In this document: in pieces, positions 63,339 through 64,000 of the stretch
How positions within the stretch are numbered: the first letter of the stretch is position 1
How the letters are laid out: the number at the start of each line of letters is the position of its first letter
Source: Lanius collurio
Taxonomy: Eukaryota; Chordata; Aves; Passeriformes; Laniidae
NCBI GenBank assembly: GCA_020086605.1
Contig: JACBWW010000028.1
Span: 6,264,838-6,328,837, forward strand
DNA: 64,000 bases
Direction of reading: 5' to 3'
Notes under the pieces: model-generated
What the model saw: only the letters and a program-made list of their open reading frames with translations
What the model was told of the DNA's origin: nothing
The model's database searches: none
Program-made: the position numbers and the translations under genes

Positions 63339-64000
63339 GGTTTTCAAACTGAACAGGAAGATGATGATGATGATGATGCACCTCAGTGCTGGATATTTTG
63401 AGAATAATGTCTCCCAAAGGCAGGAGGCTCTGCAAGCAATTGCTTTATCAGAACCATTTCTGATGGATAAGAAAAGGACTTCTGCTGTAACAAGTGTTCC
63501 AGGAGTACTTTATCAAATTGTAGAAATTTCATGGACTTAGGTCAAGCAGGGATAGCTGATCCTCATTTGTGCATGTTCTGGCTTTCAGGCCTTGTGTTTG
63601 AATTCTTCATATACTTTTCAGTCGTGTATAGTCGGAAATGTATTAGACCTTGTTATAAAATAGATATCAGGAGATGCATCTGTTCACCTCTACGGACATA
63701 AGAGACGACCTTGGGAGTTACAGCTGCTTTGCATTGCCCAAGGCCACAGATAAACATCATGGAATATAAGCAGAGCACAATATGGCAATTGTATGACGTT
63801 GTATGATGTGCAGATAAACATTAAGCAGTACCTTTCCCAAGTATTATCTGCTTTTGCAAGCTGTGCTATCCCCCTTTTATAGATAGGAAACCAAAGCTGT
63901 GAGAGATTAAACCTCAGTAATTCTCTGATGTACGCCACACTTTGAGTACACAATGCTTGAAGCTAAAGCTTTAGCCAGCAATTCTGACTCCACCTAGGTC
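63339..64000. other. Intergenic DNA
   Basis: Includes a GAT trinucleotide run at 63358-63378. No gene or repeat family recognised up to the end of the window. Confidence 0.5.

Noticed and set aside
63358..63378. GAT repeat as a coding poly-Met or poly-Asp/His tract
   Set aside because: It directly follows a CR1 3' end, with frames on both strands made only by the trinucleotide repeat.
1..64000. CRISPR array, operon or other prokaryote-type system
   Set aside because: Spliced eukaryotic gene structure, CR1 and LTR repeats throughout; no regularly spaced repeats with unique spacers were seen.

Overview
This window is nuclear DNA from a bird, most likely a member of Neoaves. It is AT-rich and gene-poor, built of large introns. 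It carries several CR1 LINE fragments, the dominant retroposon of bird genomes, and LTR fragments resembling families I remember as common in Neoaves. The species cannot be named from the sequence.

The only protein-coding gene I can support is CSNK1G3 (casein kinase 1 gamma 3), on the plus strand from 6,247 to 46,381, with its 3' UTR running to about 48,570. Ten coding exons are present. They join in phase into 375 codons plus a stop, from just after the ATP-binding lysine segment to the C-terminal palmitoylation tail. Roughly the first 73 residues (start codon, glycine-rich loop, VAIK lysine) are encoded upstream of the window. The paralogue assignment rests on the region after the kinase domain and on a 32-residue cassette exon (32,452-32,547), which as I recall are typical of CSNK1G3 rather than CSNK1G1 or CSNK1G2.

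Layout. 1-2,432: remains of a minus-strand endogenous retrovirus with one complete LTR (1,807-2,432), its leader, and probably a second LTR-like repeat, all inside a CSNK1G3 intron. 2,433-6,246: intron with one CR1 piece. 6,247-19,801: kinase exons 1-3 of the window with an 11.8 kb intron. 19,802-28,346: an 8.5 kb intron holding a CR1 split by an LTR element that contains an assembly gap, followed by a probable further retroviral repeat with a hairpin and a Z-DNA-type tract. 28,347-32,547: five exons with another CR1 between two of them. 32,548-46,381: the last two coding exons, separated by large, nearly repeat-free introns. 48,858-52,110: a dense nest of CR1 and LTR fragments starting about 300 bp after the last poly(A) signal. 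52,111-64,000: intergenic DNA without recognisable genes, but with a CpG-rich island, a 45-T tract, microsatellites and a CR1 3' end.

CSNK1G3 encodes a membrane-anchored Ser/Thr kinase. In its family the kinase domain acts on substrates such as Wnt co-receptors, while the C-terminal cysteines and basic tail hold it at the plasma membrane. I found no prokaryote-like system, CRISPR array, RNA gene or second protein-coding gene. The most notable points are the split ERV in CR1 with its gap, the weak acceptor of the cassette exon, substitutions in otherwise conserved CK1-gamma positions, and an isolated CpG-rich patch downstream.
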